Shown here in pieces: positions 35,901 through 48,700 of a stretch of 64,000 nucleotides of DNA; the first letter of the stretch is position 1; every line of letters begins with the position of its first letter. The notes beneath the pieces are model-generated. The model was not told where the DNA came from. It searched no databases and saw nothing but the letters and a program-made list of their open reading frames with translations. The stretch lies in NCBI GenBank assembly GCA_003255065.1, contig QAOA01001205.1, positions 577,712 to 641,711 on the forward strand. The letters are read 5' to 3'. A program made the translations under genes and the position numbers. This DNA comes from Cercis canadensis (taxonomy: Eukaryota > Streptophyta > Magnoliopsida > Fabales > Fabaceae).

Positions 35901-37347
35901 GTGTCTATGTAATCGGGTTATGCAACTGGACTACTCGTATTATTAGTTGGTGTTTTGCTGTGTAAACTATCAAAAGAGTTTAAAGAAAGCTTAATTTCCA
36001 GATCATGGTAGTAACTCTAGGCAAAAAAGAGGAAAACCTGATTCAGTTCATCACAACAAAGACGAAAGGAAATCACATTATCCATCTTTATGACATCACA
36101 AATGAACATTACCTACACCTACCCGACTGACTGGAATCATAGAAAGTTGAGGTATAATATCTGATTTCGCGTATTGAAACCATTGCTAATTCCATATGTC
36201 ATACATGATTTTGATCTGGACTGGAACTAAACGACATCATGAGACTAAGGTTTTCAACCTCAGAAAACTAGCAAATTGAGAGCATAACGCCCATTGTTTT
36301 GCCTATATGATATACAAGATAAGGTCACATGATGATTGAAAAGAACCTGTATCCACGAATCCTGTGGGCTTGGGGGGCACTAGGAGGGAAGTAGGGTATT
36401 TAGGCTTTCATTGTGCATTGTAACTAAACCAGTTAAATGAGTGGAAGACCACTTGTTCATACTCCACTTAATTAGGCAAAATAAGATGTTATTACAGTAA
36501 CTAGTACTATTCCTGCGTCGATATGTGGGGCCATGAGGCCGGGCGCATAATGCAATCTATATAATACTAAATATTAAATTTCGTAACTAAAATAATGATA
36601 TGAATTTAGGTTGTAATATAAGAAGGGAGTCAAAGCAAAGTAGAATACGCAGCAAAGAGTAAAAATTACTGGTGAAGGTCAAGGGATTAAATTAAGGAGG
36701 ATCGTAGATATTTTGAATGAAGTTTACCACTTAGCAGCCTGGAAATTTCTGTTGAACAAGATTGTGGAGAAGGGACTTTGAGTGTCACCATCAATCAGTC
36801 TAATTTATCGGTGTGGGTATGCATTTAATTTAACCATTCAATTTATATATGGTGTGTTGCATTGCAAGTTTACTTTTTCATGATGGTCACTCGGGAAAAT
36901 GACATGCATATACAGTATGTCTAATATCTCAGTTACGTAAACCTCTCCTACACTCCACGCCCCCGCCCCTAACAATTTCACTCTCGTCATCTTCTTATTT
37001 ATCTCTTTCTCTTTTCCAGATTCACGTTTATCACTTCTCCTTTTCTAATCTTTCAGACATTTAACTTTGCCTTTGCGGCTCAAGAAAGTAAGAAACTCTT
37101 GTCTCCTTTCCCGACCTTTCTTTCTGTAAAAGCAACAAACTGCTTTATAGTTTTTTTCATTTCAACGTTTCATTAGTTTACAAATAACCAAATCAGATTC
37201 ATAAGTGATAGTATGGGATTAATTTCTGTTTAGAACGTAAGCAGTAATTAATAAATTTCTCTTAATAAATGTGACTCCAAAGATTCGAACGTATCACTTT
37301 TGGTCTAAAACACTTTAAAGTTCAACCTGCTTTTATTGAGCTAACAC
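35901..37347. other. gene-free region
   Basis: No gene recognised. A segment at 36508-36555 (actattcctgcgtcgatatg) resembles 38117-38165. Confidence 0.45.
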
Positions 37348-37654
37348 TAGAGATGTCAATGAGGCTAAAATGGGGCAGGGAAGGCACTCATCGTCTCCAT
37401 CCTTGAAGGACATCCCCATGTCCCATCCTAGAACTCATCTCCGGCTGGGAATTTTTCAACAACTACATCTCCGCCCCATTGAATGTCTATTACCCCACGT
37501 CTCACTCTATTTACCCAAAAATATATATATAGTACGGGGTGAGGCGAGTAGTAACTTCCCATCCCCATATCCAATTTTTTTCTACCTCATACTCGTACTC
37601 GACCAGATAAAAGTAATGGGGCTCTATCGAGTATGGGGCAAATTGACATCCTTA
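37348..37654. mobile_element. hAT-like MITE, 307 bp, 8-bp target duplication
   Basis: Ends are inverted: tagagatgtcaat at the left and attgacatcctta at the right. Flanks gctaacac (37340-37347) and gccaacac (37655-37662) agree at 7 of 8 positions, the target length of hAT transposons. The interior is rich in CCCC/GGGG runs (ccccatgtcccatcc, gtatggggca), as in common plant hAT MITEs. The 125-aa ORF covering it is not a gene. Confidence 0.8.
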
Positions 37655-37662
37655 GCCAACAC

Positions 37663-39515
37663 ATTGTTGATAACTTTTTCATTTTTTTATAATATAAAAA
37701 ATAAATATATGTCATGTTCATCAAAAAATGTTCTGCCTTTCAAATGATTTAATATTATATACACTCATTTTCGGTGATCTCTTTATAATGAAGCGATTTA
37801 ACGTATGGATTTCAAAATTTGACTTCGGAGGATTTAAATTAAGAACAAGAAGCCAAATTCACGAAAATTACCGCGTTGGCAACACGGAGTCGTCATATTT
37901 AGGTAACGCAGGTTTTGCCCTAATTGGCGCAAGAAAAAATAAAATAAAAAGAACATTCTTACCCAAGAAAGAAACTACATCTATCTATATTTTAGGCTAA
38001 TTAATTGTTTTCGAAATGATGTTATTTTCTACAAAAAGAAAGATGTGTCTGATAAGAAAACGTGCATATGTTTTGATTGATTAAACGCTTTAGTCAAGAT
38101 ATTATATATTATTAATACTATTCCTACACTGATGTGCGGGCTATTAGGCGGTGGAATGCGGGATCCAAACAACGAGATTTAGAATAAAATTTATATAATG
38201 ATAGGAGCATAAATTATATAAATATATGTTATCTAACATACCAATTATGAATTTTATTTTTTAAACCATAAATGTAATACATTAAAAGTATCAATCATAA
38301 ATTACATTTAAAAGAGTATTATGTCTATTCATTCATTACATATTTTTATAATTATAAGATAAATTAAATTATTTTTTTAACTAAGATATTAAAAAATGTA
38401 GATTAAAGTCGAGGAGATTAGGATCTCATACATGTTTAAGCTAAGAATTTAGGCTTTTTTAAGTGAGGGTGTATTTTAAAACCTAAATTATACTTAAATA
38501 GTTATTAATAAGAGAATGAAAAGAATAAATTCTTATATATTTTGGTTACACGACAGTAAAAAAGTTTAAACTCTCGATTTCATGTATATTACTCAAATTT
38601 TTTACTATTAAACTAAATCTAATGACTTAAAATAAAAAATAAAAAAGGAACGAGAAATGAAAATAAAAGAGTTAGATATATTTTATTACAACCTTAAAAT
38701 TAACTTTATCATCAACCATTTTTCTCTTACATACTCTTCAAATATACCTCTCACTAAAAAAAAGAATCTAAATTATTTTCTAAAATCTTGTTGAGCTAAA
38801 TAATAGATTTTTTTTATGCCGACACGGAAAAAAAAAAAAAAAAAANAAAAAAAAAAAAAAAAAGAGTTCACGTGGCAAAATTATCTTGGTTAGCACGTGT
38901 AAATGTGTAATTGGGTATAATTGTAGGCAAACCAAGTGGGGAAGCCGAAACGCGCAAAAGGGATTGTGGGCCTTCCTCTTCAACCCGATTCGGGTGCCAC
39001 GACGAAAGAAACAGACGTGTTGTTGTCTCCTCCACTCCACATCATGACAGTAAATTCCCAATTTTACCCCATGCTGGACGTACGTAATTCGGCAATAACC
39101 AAAAAAAGCCCACTAATCTTGACTGAAAGTCAAATTCTCATTTGGCCCCATCATCTGAAATGTCAAACAACTGGTAATATAATAATGACCACTAGCCAAT
39201 CAGAATCTAACATGTTCGGAGATATAGCCGCATGGACCCTATTTGCTCATCTCTCCTCCATTCCCTTTTTATAAATAAATAAGTAAATAATTTTCAAACA
39301 TAAATAAATACCTTATTCACCTTTCTCTTCCTTGTATTTGTAAGTCGTAACTGGGTTAACTTGATAAAATTGCTACAACTGTGGTGAGGTTCAAGAGCTG
39401 GTCTCAAAAAACCCCCTCTCATCAAAACAAAATTACCCTTTTCCTTTTTTCATATTTCACCATTCCTTTTGCCCTAACTCACTCAGAATTCCTCAGCTGT
39501 AATTCGGTGAAACTG
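37663..39515. other. gene-free region upstream of the trihelix gene
   Basis: AT-rich, with the N-containing A tract at 38828-38863. The segment 39300-39515 is the likely promoter and leader of the trihelix gene. Confidence 0.5.
38828..38863. repeat. poly(A) tract with an N (38846)
   Basis: About 36 A with one ambiguous base; an assembly-limited homopolymer. Confidence 0.9.
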
Positions 39516-41359
39516 ATGCTGGAAATCTCAAGTTTACCGGAAAATCCCGGGGCTTCCATCGAAAGCCGGCGAGTAGAGCAGGAGGAGGAGGGTGTAAGAG
39601 GGCCGGTCTCTGATGGGTTCAAAGAGGAGCAGGGAGTTGCCAGCGAAGAGGGTGACCGGAATTCCACCGCTAACCGGTGGCCCCGAGAGGAGACAATGGC
39701 TTTGCTCAAGATAAGGTCTGAAATGGATGTTGCTTTCAGAGATGCAAACCCCAAAGCTCCTCTTTGGGAACAAGTTTCAAGGTGAGTTTTTCTTCACTTC
39801 CAACGGGCTCCTGTTCGAGAAAAGTCCCCAGAGAATGCTGTAAATTGTTCGCATTTCCCTCTTTTCCCCCCTTTTAACTTCCTCGTCTCTCTCTCTCTCT
39901 CTGTACAGAGCAAATAAAATAAAAGCATGATTTCTCTTTTTTTCTTTGTTCAGCGTATCAAATTCAAGTTTACACCAACTGTTAAGTCTGTCTTCTTAGT
40001 ACTAATCTTAAAATTTAGACACCTTAATTAATGAGATAAAAACCTGGTTCTTTTGTTGAATGATTGCAAGTGTAATGACGGAATTTAAAACTGTTCATCA
40101 GGAGACTAGGTGAGCTAGGATATGATAGGACTGCCAAGAAATGCAAGGAGAAGTTTGAAAACATCTACAAATACCACAGAAGGACCAAGGAAGGACGCCA
40201 CGGGCGACCCAACGGCAAGAGTTATCGTTTTTTTGAGCAATTAGAAGCTCTAGACACCCACCCAGTCCTTCCTCCCCGTTCCCCAGAGAAGAATCAGGAA
40301 CAAGTGGCGGCTACAGCAAAAAACACAGCTACAATGGATCTACCAAATGCTATTCAAGATGCAGTACCATTTTCCTTCAGATTTCCTAGTGCAAATATGT
40401 TTAACCACTCTAGTTCAACCACTTCTTCTTCCAGCAAAGAATCGGAGCAGGGTATACGAAAAAGGAAGAGGAAGCTTACAGAGTTTTTCGATAGATTGAT
40501 GAAGCAAGTAATAGAGAAGCAAGAGGCCCTACAGAACAAGTTTATGGAGGTGCTAGAAAAATGTGAACAAAATCGAATGGCGAGAGAGGAAGCTTGGAAG
40601 ATGCAAGAAGTAGCTCGAATCAAGAGGGAGCGTGAGCTTCTGGCTGAAGAAAGATCAATTGCTGCAGCAAAGGATGCCGCCATGCTTGCCTTTCTGAAAA
40701 AAGTCACAGAACAAGCGGGTCCGGTGCAATTGCCCGAGAAGATTCTAGTTGATGACCCAATTCCAGATGATAATGATAAGGATAAGCAAGAAAATGTAAA
40801 TGGAGGCAGTGTTATAAATCAGCAAGAATGTACAAATGGTGGGAATTTCATACAGATGAGCTCCTCAAGATGGCCAAAAGACGAAGTGGAAGCTTTGATT
40901 AGACTGAGGACAAACCTTGATCTGCAGTATCAAGGAAATGGACCTAAAGGACCTCTTTGGGAAGAGATATCCTCCGGAATGAAAAAGATTGGCTATAATC
41001 GCAGTTCCAAGAGATGCAAAGAGAAATGGGAGAATATAAACAAATATTTCAAGAGGATGAAGGAAAGAAATAAGAGAAGGCCTGAGGATTCCAAGACTTG
41101 TCCTTATTTTCAGCAGCTGGACGATTTATACAGAAAAAAGCCTAAAAAGGTTCAGGAATCAGCTGGTTCCGGTAACGAGTTGAAACCCGAGGAGCTATTA
41201 ATGCGTATTATGGGTGGTGAAGATGAACGACAACAGCTTGAGTCATCATCTGAGGATGCTGACAGAGATAACACGGATCAGAATGAAGGAGATAAGGAGG
41301 ATGGAGATGGGTATCATCAGATCATGGGCAATAGTCCTTGCATAGCAATCACGGGTTAG
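39516..41359 (+). CDS. GT-2-type trihelix transcription factor (two trihelix domains)
   Basis: Two exons, 39516-39781 and 40102-41359, giving 507 aa. N-terminal trihelix about residues 53-118: NRWPREETMALLKIRSEMD, PLWEQVSRRLGELGYDRTAKK and CKEKFENIYKYHRRTKEGRHG, with the three tandem Trp/Phe-type helices. A basic nuclear-localisation stretch (RKRKRK, 208-212) starts a coiled-coil central region (about 210-300, rich in E/K/R/A). The second trihelix, about 343-410, reads SRWPKDEVEALIRLRTNLD, PLWEEISSGMKKIGYNRSSK and CKEKWENINKYFKRMKERNK. The tail is acidic. Two DNA-binding domains with a central coiled coil define the GT-2 clade (GT-2, GTL1, DF1), nuclear factors that bind GT elements. The intron splits the first domain after VSR. 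Which clade member it is cannot be settled here. Confidence 0.94.
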
Positions 41360-42930
41360 GGAGAAACTTCTACTGTGACAACCAACATGGATCATCGCTT
41401 TGCCTATCGGGTTTCTAAATGATTATCAGACGTGGGTCAGCCTCACCAACAAGGTTTTAGTCTTTTACAACATACATCTTTGGTAGAATAGAAAGCCAAT
41501 TTCATCGGTCGCGTCTTTGTATGTATTGATATCTTCATCAGTTTTATTAAATGAATATGAAACACGACACACACACACACACAAATAGAGAAAGAGTTGT
41601 GTGTAAAAAAAAAGTGGTTAGGCGTGTACTTTGATATAGTTTTTTTCAATTCTCTCTTTGAAGTTTGTAACCCCATGTGTGCAAAAGTGGGAAATGGTTG
41701 GGATCTGTTCGTTTGTGTCAATAAAGAAAGATATAATGGTGATCTGTAATGGAAGTGCATTCATGTTGAAAGATTGGTGATTACATCACCCATGGGTAAA
41801 GCAATAGGCTATTACTGCACTGCACTGGTTAAACATAACATCTTCGCCCTTACATTTAAAAAAGTTTTTCCTGATAACCTGTACATTTTTCAGCGTGTTA
41901 ATCACTAGTTCATTATTACTAGGCAATTTCTTCTCTGGCACAGAATTTTCGTTAAGCTAGAGGAATGTATTTCCTTTCAGATGTAATGGCTTTGAAGTCA
42001 GCGACACCCAAAACCTAGTGAGTTCTGTTGTTTCTAGCTTATCATTTGGTGCACTGTGCTGTTTGATTTTAATCCTATTTCTTTACCAATTGAAAACGGA
42101 AAGTAAAAGCACTAGGCTGTCAATTAGATGATGTCAATGCGTAAGCATATTTCTTTAGCATCTGGATCCTTTAGCCGAAGATGATTAGATTACATTGGTT
42201 TATGCCCAATTATTAAAATTCTAGAATATTTGGAAGGGCCCACCACTTATATTTGTGCAAATTTAGTTTACAATCAAATCATTTGAGCAGATGAAGACAA
42301 GTTCCAATCCTTTTTAATCTTTTTCTTCCCTCTTTTTTTTTTTTTTTGGTTTGGCATTTCAAGATGATGGCGATGGGCCTGATGGTTGTACTTATCTTTG
42401 TTTACTCGCGCCCGAGTTTGATTTTATTACTCCAATTGGCGATGACGTCACTGGTGTGGAAGCCATCTCCTTGTTTATGATTTATTTATTTAAGGTGTTT
42501 ACCTTGAGTTGCATCCAAAGTGTTGTAGTAGAATAGTGTTGTTGCCCTTATAATCTTGCTGAAAATTGAAATCATTACCTCATGTGCCAAGTTTTGTTTT
42601 TAGCAAAGCAAGGGAGAGAAGATTTTTCACAATTTACACACACAAATAAACATTATGTTATTTTTCATTTCATAGCTCAACCTGCGTATAACATTTCTGA
42701 ATTTATTTCTGTATTGGTATGTATGGATTATATTTTGGTGGAAATGAAAGAAAATAAATCATTTTTCTTTTTTGTTTTGGGCTATCAGGCCATGTCATCC
42801 CATCTTAATTCAATCCGTTAGAGGCTAAACCCCTCAAGCCCAAAATAAAAGCTGAACTTAGCCTGCTCCTTACTCTCACTGAACTAATCCTGTTTCTGGG
42901 TCTTTTGTGCTCTCTCTGCTCTTAATTTAA
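41360..42930. other. gene-free region
   Basis: Trihelix 3' untranslated region, then spacer with a (CA)n tract at about 41567-41583 and a poly(T) at about 42331-42348. No gene. Confidence 0.45.
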
Positions 42931-43170
42931 GGTGAGGGTTAAGCTATTATCTTTTTATATTATTCTCTTATGCAATACCCTCCCACTTACACATAGAACC
43001 TAATGAGAGTTATAGTGTGATTTTGGTGTCATTACGAAGATATTGAAAAATTGAGTCACATAGTATGTGTCAGAACACATAGTTTCTCATAAAATATAAG
43101 AACAACACCATATAAGAAAGTGTCAGAAAATAATTTTTTTAAGTTTACCTTTTGACATGTTTTTTTATAC

Positions 43171-43205
<35 letters not shown>

Positions 43206-43359
43206 NTTATATTTTATAAGGAATTGTGCGTTATGGCACATACGGGTGACTTAATTTTTTAAAATCTTCGCAATAACATCAAAATTATATTGTAAGTCTC
43301 ACTAGATCTCACCAAACTGAGGGGAATGTAGCATAAGGGGTAATAGCTTAGCTCTCACC
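42931..43359. mobile_element. foldback MITE, family GGTGAG, copy 1
   Basis: Starts ggtgagggttaagctatta and ends taatagcttagctctcacc, its inverse. Internally the left arm (gtgtgattttggtgtcatta, attgagtcac, tatgtgtcagaacacata) is mirrored on the right (gcacatacgggtgacttaat, ataacatcaaaattatat), so almost the whole element is one imperfect palindrome. It is interrupted by a poly(T) tract with an N. Confidence 0.85.
43174..43206. repeat. poly(T) tract with an N (43206)
   Basis: About 32 T followed by one ambiguous base, at the hairpin loop region of MITE copy 1. Confidence 0.9.
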
Positions 43360-43391
43360 AAAATTCAAATAATATATGTGCAAAAAAAAAA

Positions 43392-43816
43392 TGAGTACTA
43401 TGCTACATCCCCCTCTAAGAGGGATAGCGCTACTTCTACCTCAATTGGATGAGTTTGGGTGGAACCCACCTAGTGATTTGATGTCATTGGAAAAATTTCA
43501 AAAAATTGAGTCACCCAGTCTGTGCCAAAACACACAATTTCTTATAAAATACAAGAAAGAGTGAACAACACTATATAGAAAATCGTGCCAAAAATAACTT
43601 TTTAAAGTTTACTTTTTGGCATATTTTCTCATATTATGTCATTCTTACATTTTATAAAGAATTATATATTCTAACGCATACTGAGTGACTTAATTTTTTG
43701 AGATCTTTTTAATGACACTAAAATTACACTGTAACTCTGTAAATCCCATCCAAAACTCCACTCAAAAGAAGTGAAGATAGTGCTTCCCTTGAGAGGATAA
43801 GTAGCATAGCTCTCAT
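43392..43816. mobile_element. foldback MITE, family GGTGAG, copy 2
   Basis: Same organisation as copy 1: tgagtactatgctacatcccc at the left and agtagcatagctctca at the right, with the shared internal blocks attgagtcacccagtctgtg and cttacattttataaagaatta. It lies 32 bp from copy 1 in the same orientation. Edges are within a few bases. Confidence 0.8.
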
Positions 43817-44403
43817 CGCCAAAAAAAAAAAAAAAAAATATAAAAAAAAAAAAATAATATATATATATATATTAACGGCTTTGTGCCCCAATTGTGTTTC
43901 TTCATTTTCTTCCGTCAATTTAAGATAAATTTTTCTTTGGCTAACTCGATGCAAGTGTAATTGTGCAACTGCCCATTTATTTATGGCGAAAATGGTTCCA
44001 ACTTATTTTTCAAAAAACTAAGGGTTTCATAAAGTAAGATTATTAGGCCAAAATGGTTCATCTCATTGATCTTGCATTATTCTAACCATTGGATATTTTA
44101 AAATATAAACGCATCGAGATTTGAGTATCTTTCTCTCATTTCCCTGTCACCCATTTTCTTTTTATTTTCTTTCCTTGTCATCCCATGAGTCACCCATTTT
44201 CTTTTTCATTTTCATTGTTTCAGTAGCACAGTAGCAGTATCATTTGGATTTGGGGGCAATAAAATAACCTTTAATCTTTATCGGTGGATCAACAAACTCT
44301 CAGTTGTAGTTGGAGGTTGCAACGGTACTCTTTGTCCTTGGGAGTGGCGGAGGAGGTGCAGAAGAAGCAATTGTTGCTTGATTCTTGTGTTGGTGTAATT
44401 TCC
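43817..44403. other. spacer and promoter of the membrane-protein gene
   Basis: A-rich low complexity (43821-43852) and (TA)n (43857-43874), then the upstream region of the gene at 44404. The in-frame extension to 44284 has no ATG and is not taken as coding. Confidence 0.45.
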
Positions 44404-45006
44404 ATGGCGGAGTATGATAGGCATGATTATCATGAGCAGCAAAGAGTTGTGGCAAAAGAGAAAGCTCTGCAAGCGTTGAACACCATAATCCAGCTCCATT
44501 TCGAGAAGACACTGGAGAAGAAGAGGGCTATTGACCTGCAAAAGAAGGAGCTCCACAAAGTGTTTCAGATTTTCTTCATCTTCCTGAGTCTAGTATTGTT
44601 GGGCCAAACCCAGTCATGCCGTCTCCAGTGCCGCCATTGTTGGATCCCAATCACCCTGCTCTCCCTGGCCCACCTCATCTTCTACGTCTCCGTGGCCCAG
44701 ACCCTCCGCTGCATCAACGGCTTCAAGTACCAGAGGCGGTGCCACAAGCTCACACTTGGCTTAGCAACAGAGAAGCTGAGGGAGATGAAGATGAGGTTGA
44801 GCAGCATCAATGCCAATAATAATGGTTCAGCAGCATCAGCAACTGAATACGATGTGATTGGGGACGATGACTTTGAGATTCACTACCAGGAACCCCCTGA
44901 GAGCTATTTTGGTAAGTTCAAGAGGAACTGGGCCCTACATTTTGGCTTCTTGATCTTGATCTATGCTTTTATGGTCTCTTCCTCTGTCGTTCTTCTCTGT
45001 TTCTGA
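44404..45006 (+). CDS. conserved plant three-helix membrane protein, function unknown
   Basis: Intronless, 200 aa from the ATG at 44404 (MAEYDRHDYHEQQ). Residues about 12-50 are a charged, helical segment with likely coiled-coil character (AKEKALQALNTIIQLHFEK). Hydrophobic helices lie at about 53-69, 80-100 and 177-199. Between the first two is a short Cys-rich loop (SCRLQCRHC, 71-79), and after the second a basic loop (INGFKYQRRCHK). A Ser/Asn/Asp-rich linker (132-160) precedes QEPPESYFGKFKRNW, just before the last helix. I do not recognise a named family; the strong mixture of polar and hydrophobic blocks and clean coding quality indicate a real gene. No catalytic motif is visible. A role in an endomembrane or plasma membrane is inferred only from the helices. 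Confidence 0.85.
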   Translation: MAEYDRHDYHEQQRVVAKEKALQALNTIIQLHFEKTLEKKRAIDLQKKELHKVFQIFFIFLSLVLLGQTQSCRLQCRHCWIPITLLSLAHLIFYVSVAQTLRCINGFKYQRRCHKLTLGLATEKLREMKMRLSSINANNNGSAASATEYDVIGDDDFEIHYQEPPESYFGKFKRNWALHFGFLILIYAFMVSSSVVLLCF

Positions 45007-45753
45007 GATTCATTCCATTTGTGATTGAATTACAAATGCCAAATTATACTCTTTATTTTTGTTTGATTTCGAGTTCCTTTCTTTTCCCAAACAATCTAAT
45101 TCCGGAATCGATGCTTCCTCTCATACGCCACTCTCTCTCAATTTTAAACGTTCTTTTGTTTTGAATTGCATTCCAATCCAAACGCAGCCTAGATATTATT
45201 ATTATTATCAGTTAGCACTTAGAAGCACAGTTTCCTTTCCTCTCTCACCGCCATGGAATAATCACTCACTCTAACCCCAAGACTCGATAGTCATAATTAA
45301 ACAACACCTTTCTATAAAAGTGAAAAGTAACTGTTGCCTACGTGACATGCGCTAATTAGGTTCCATGTAAGCGCGCCGTGAATATAGAGAGGAAAAAACT
45401 GAGAGTGAATATATTAATTTTAAATAATTATACTTGCAGAAAAAATACTATTTATTAGTTTAATATAATAATTAACAATTCCAACAAAATTACTAGTATT
45501 TCGGCATAATAATAATAATAAGAAGAATAATCTAAAAAATCAAAAAGTTTGTATATCTCTTTCTTTTTTCTTAAAACAGGTCAGTCAGAGATAATCATCA
45601 CTTCTCTAATATTCAAATTTCGATTTTATTGTGAATAAAATAAAAAATAATAATTAAATTTACTGGGTACACTTTTTGTTTAGTCAGCTATGATGGATAT
45701 TATTACTGACTTAAAAGGCTGTTTCTATCTGAACCAGAACGTGCCACCGCCAC
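45007..45753. other. convergent 3' region between membrane protein and DnaJ genes
   Basis: 3' untranslated regions and AT-rich spacer with an (aat)n tract near 45509-45521. No gene. Confidence 0.45.
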
Positions 45754-48700
45754 CTAAGCCTTAGCTGTGGAAAGTGCACTGCATAATGACTTGTACGCAT
45801 TTGAACATAGTTTGAATTTTTCTTCAGCCATTGCCTGCAATAATGCAAAGATAAAAGTGCTAAAATTACATACCAGATAGATGCCAGTATGCCACAGAAT
45901 TAATCAAATGGATGTGTTATCATTTTTCATGAATGTAGTCAAAGGTTCTGAACGCCTATTTGACAGTAATATATACAAGTGCTCTTGTGCTCAAGTGTTG
46001 GGTCCATCTCCATCACGGGGTCAAGTGATGACCCAGGATGGTAAACAACACTACGTGCATAAAAGTTTTTGAAGGTATAATATGAGTTGGAGTTGGGTAT
46101 ACTGAATAACTGGCAACACAGCAACACATCACATCACATCATTGTATGGTAAGTGTTGTGTGCTAACGCATTAAATTGAGATATAAGCCTCCTAACAACT
46201 CTTTCCTTTTATTTATTTAAAGGGATAGAATGAGATAAACCCAAACAGAAATACTGCCTCACCTGTGAAGGGCCTTGATGCTTATCGGGATGCCATTTCA
46301 AAGCGGATAAACGGAAACTACAAGGGCAACACAGAGATATCAGTAATTTGTAACATGTACATATTGTATTCTCTTTATGTCTGTGCTGGTACTGCAGGAT
46401 CTTCTCCCCATGCCTAGTTTTAGTGGGATATAAAAATTGGACCACTTACGCATTTTTAACATCTTCCATCTTCAAAGGACCTGTTGGGGGCAGACCAAGA
46501 ATAGTTCTATCAGAGCACGACCCTACACGACATGAATCATCATCATCAGACTCAATATCACTTGCGTTTTCCCACTTTCTACTTGTACTCTTTCTCCAGT
46601 TTGATTGCTCCCTCCATTCAAATCCAGACGTTGAATTCTCAGAAGTCCATCCCCAACCACCAAAGGACCACGTATACCACCTTTTACCATAAGTTGCTTG
46701 GAAGATTGTTTCAGGATTATCATCAATGTCCTCGCACGAGAAGCTTTCTCTTCTGCTTTTCCCTGAATGCATAATGGACAGACATCAACAATTATTGATA
46801 TATAGAAGCAAACAAACAAATCCTAATTTTTAAAATCATTTAGGGAGAGAAGGAAACCCAGGGTAATGTAACAATATATCCTGTAACTAGCCTCCAAATA
46901 TTTGTAGTCTGCAATGCACTAATAATCATTAATAATTGACTGTAATGCAACAAACTTCAAAAATTCCAACTGTTGAAATACATCTTTGACGCTCTGAAGC
47001 TATATCAACCATTGGAAGTGGATACTTTCCTAACTCCCAAAATATCAGTAAAAAAAGTTTTTCTGTCAGGCCCTTAGCTTATCTCATGAACTAGCAGTTA
47101 CAGATACATATTTAGAAGCAGGTATGAAGAACAAGGAAGAAAAAAATAGATATATAGATGACCACAAAAAGAACTCACGCTTTTTATTCTTTTGTGATTT
47201 TCCAAATCGCTGACGAGACTTTGGTTGACCCTTATTGTAATAGCTATCTGAATGACCATCTTCACGAGTATTCCAATTGCAGTTTCTCCCTACAGTTTCT
47301 TTATCCTAGGTAAGAGTGCAAAACAACAAATTTAAATATCCGAAATTGTTCACAGGTAGCATATCAGATACAAAAGAACTGAAACAAATGTAAGCTATTT
47401 CCGTGTGACAAAATAAAAATTAAGGTGAACTCATTAGCATATTTATGATTGTCATTAGAGTGTCACATAATTTTGTGGCCACTTCTCATGAGTCAAGGTT
47501 CATCAGGGAGAAAGGTCTAACGCTATTGCTAAATGAACCAAACTTGCTTGATGGGCTTCACTCGGCATCTAATAGCTGATTAAAGAATTACCAATTACAA
47601 ATTCTAGTTCTACATCTATGCAAGAGCAGAGACGTGATGTAGATCCAAGCAATGCCTAATTTTGTTTCTCCCTTTCTTTTCTTCTTTCCCATTTTATAAG
47701 CCACTGCTATTTACGGGTAATGTTCACTTATTCAGCAAAAATGTTCCTCCAAACTGCTGCAAAAGGATTTCTTCAAAAACAGCTCTTTGTTGAACTTGTA
47801 AAGTCCATTTTTCTTTAATACACTAAATTTACCTACAGTCTCTAGTCTCTAACACACACAAGTGAAAATTAAGTAATCAATGCAGCTTTCCACATGAGAA
47901 TGCATAAGCATGTCCGTGCTGTCACAGTCAATAATATAAAAAGACGTTATTTTGAACATGGAATGACAGTGGTTCTTAATATAATTACTATCTTAAACAG
48001 TGTACCTGAAATGAAAATTTAGAGAATCCACCTTTGTAAAGGAGATCTTTCAGAGCTTTCTTTGCATCAGCACGCTTTTCCCGCGTTATAAATCTGATAT
48101 CATTCTGAATTCAAACATTTTCAGCATCAAAGAAAAACAAAATGAAAAGAATTGCGCAGAGACAGGTGTAGTATCTCCAAAAGCAAATACATAAAAATTG
48201 AACGTTCCTTGTGTTTATTATCAAACTTAATGAAAGTTCCGGAATCCGCATGTTATACGATAAAAAAATACCTTTGATCTTTGTTGACCTCTTCTTACAT
48301 CCTACAAAAACAATTTAATTGTCAAACCTTCTCATAGTTCGTAAACAGTTGAAGCCTATATAAAACCAAATTCAAGCATCTAGATTGAAGAAGGGGGAAA
48401 AGAAGAATTCGGGAAAGAAAAAGGAATATAAATCACCGCAGCTAAACGTTGCAGAAATTCCTCACCCCAAGAATATGTAAGTAGATAAAGAAATAGAAAT
48501 GAAATATATGATTAACAGACAACTGTAGAAAGGAAAGCCATTTCTTATCTGCAAGTACTTTTTACTCTCTAAAGTACACAAATTTGCTTTAAAGAGGGAA
48601 AACAATTTCCAAGGGGCAAACGAAGCAGTTCTGCATCAGAAAGTTCATTCAAATAGCTTCCGCTTTGTTTATGTTAAATGAAAAGAGCTACAACACACTA

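Noticed and set aside
37261-37300. gattcgaac, reminiscent of a tRNA B-box
   Set aside because: No acceptor or anticodon arms can be paired; likely chance or a decayed repeat.
37370-37747. 125-aa ORF
   Set aside because: It covers a hAT-like MITE and its flank; no domain, low-complexity content.
43056-43241. 61-aa ORF with poly-Lys
   Set aside because: Translation of the poly(T)/N tract in MITE copy 1.
48430-48480. Possible extra DnaJ exon on the minus strand
   Set aside because: Adding it is not needed to keep frame between exons 1 and 2, and no clean splice pair was found.
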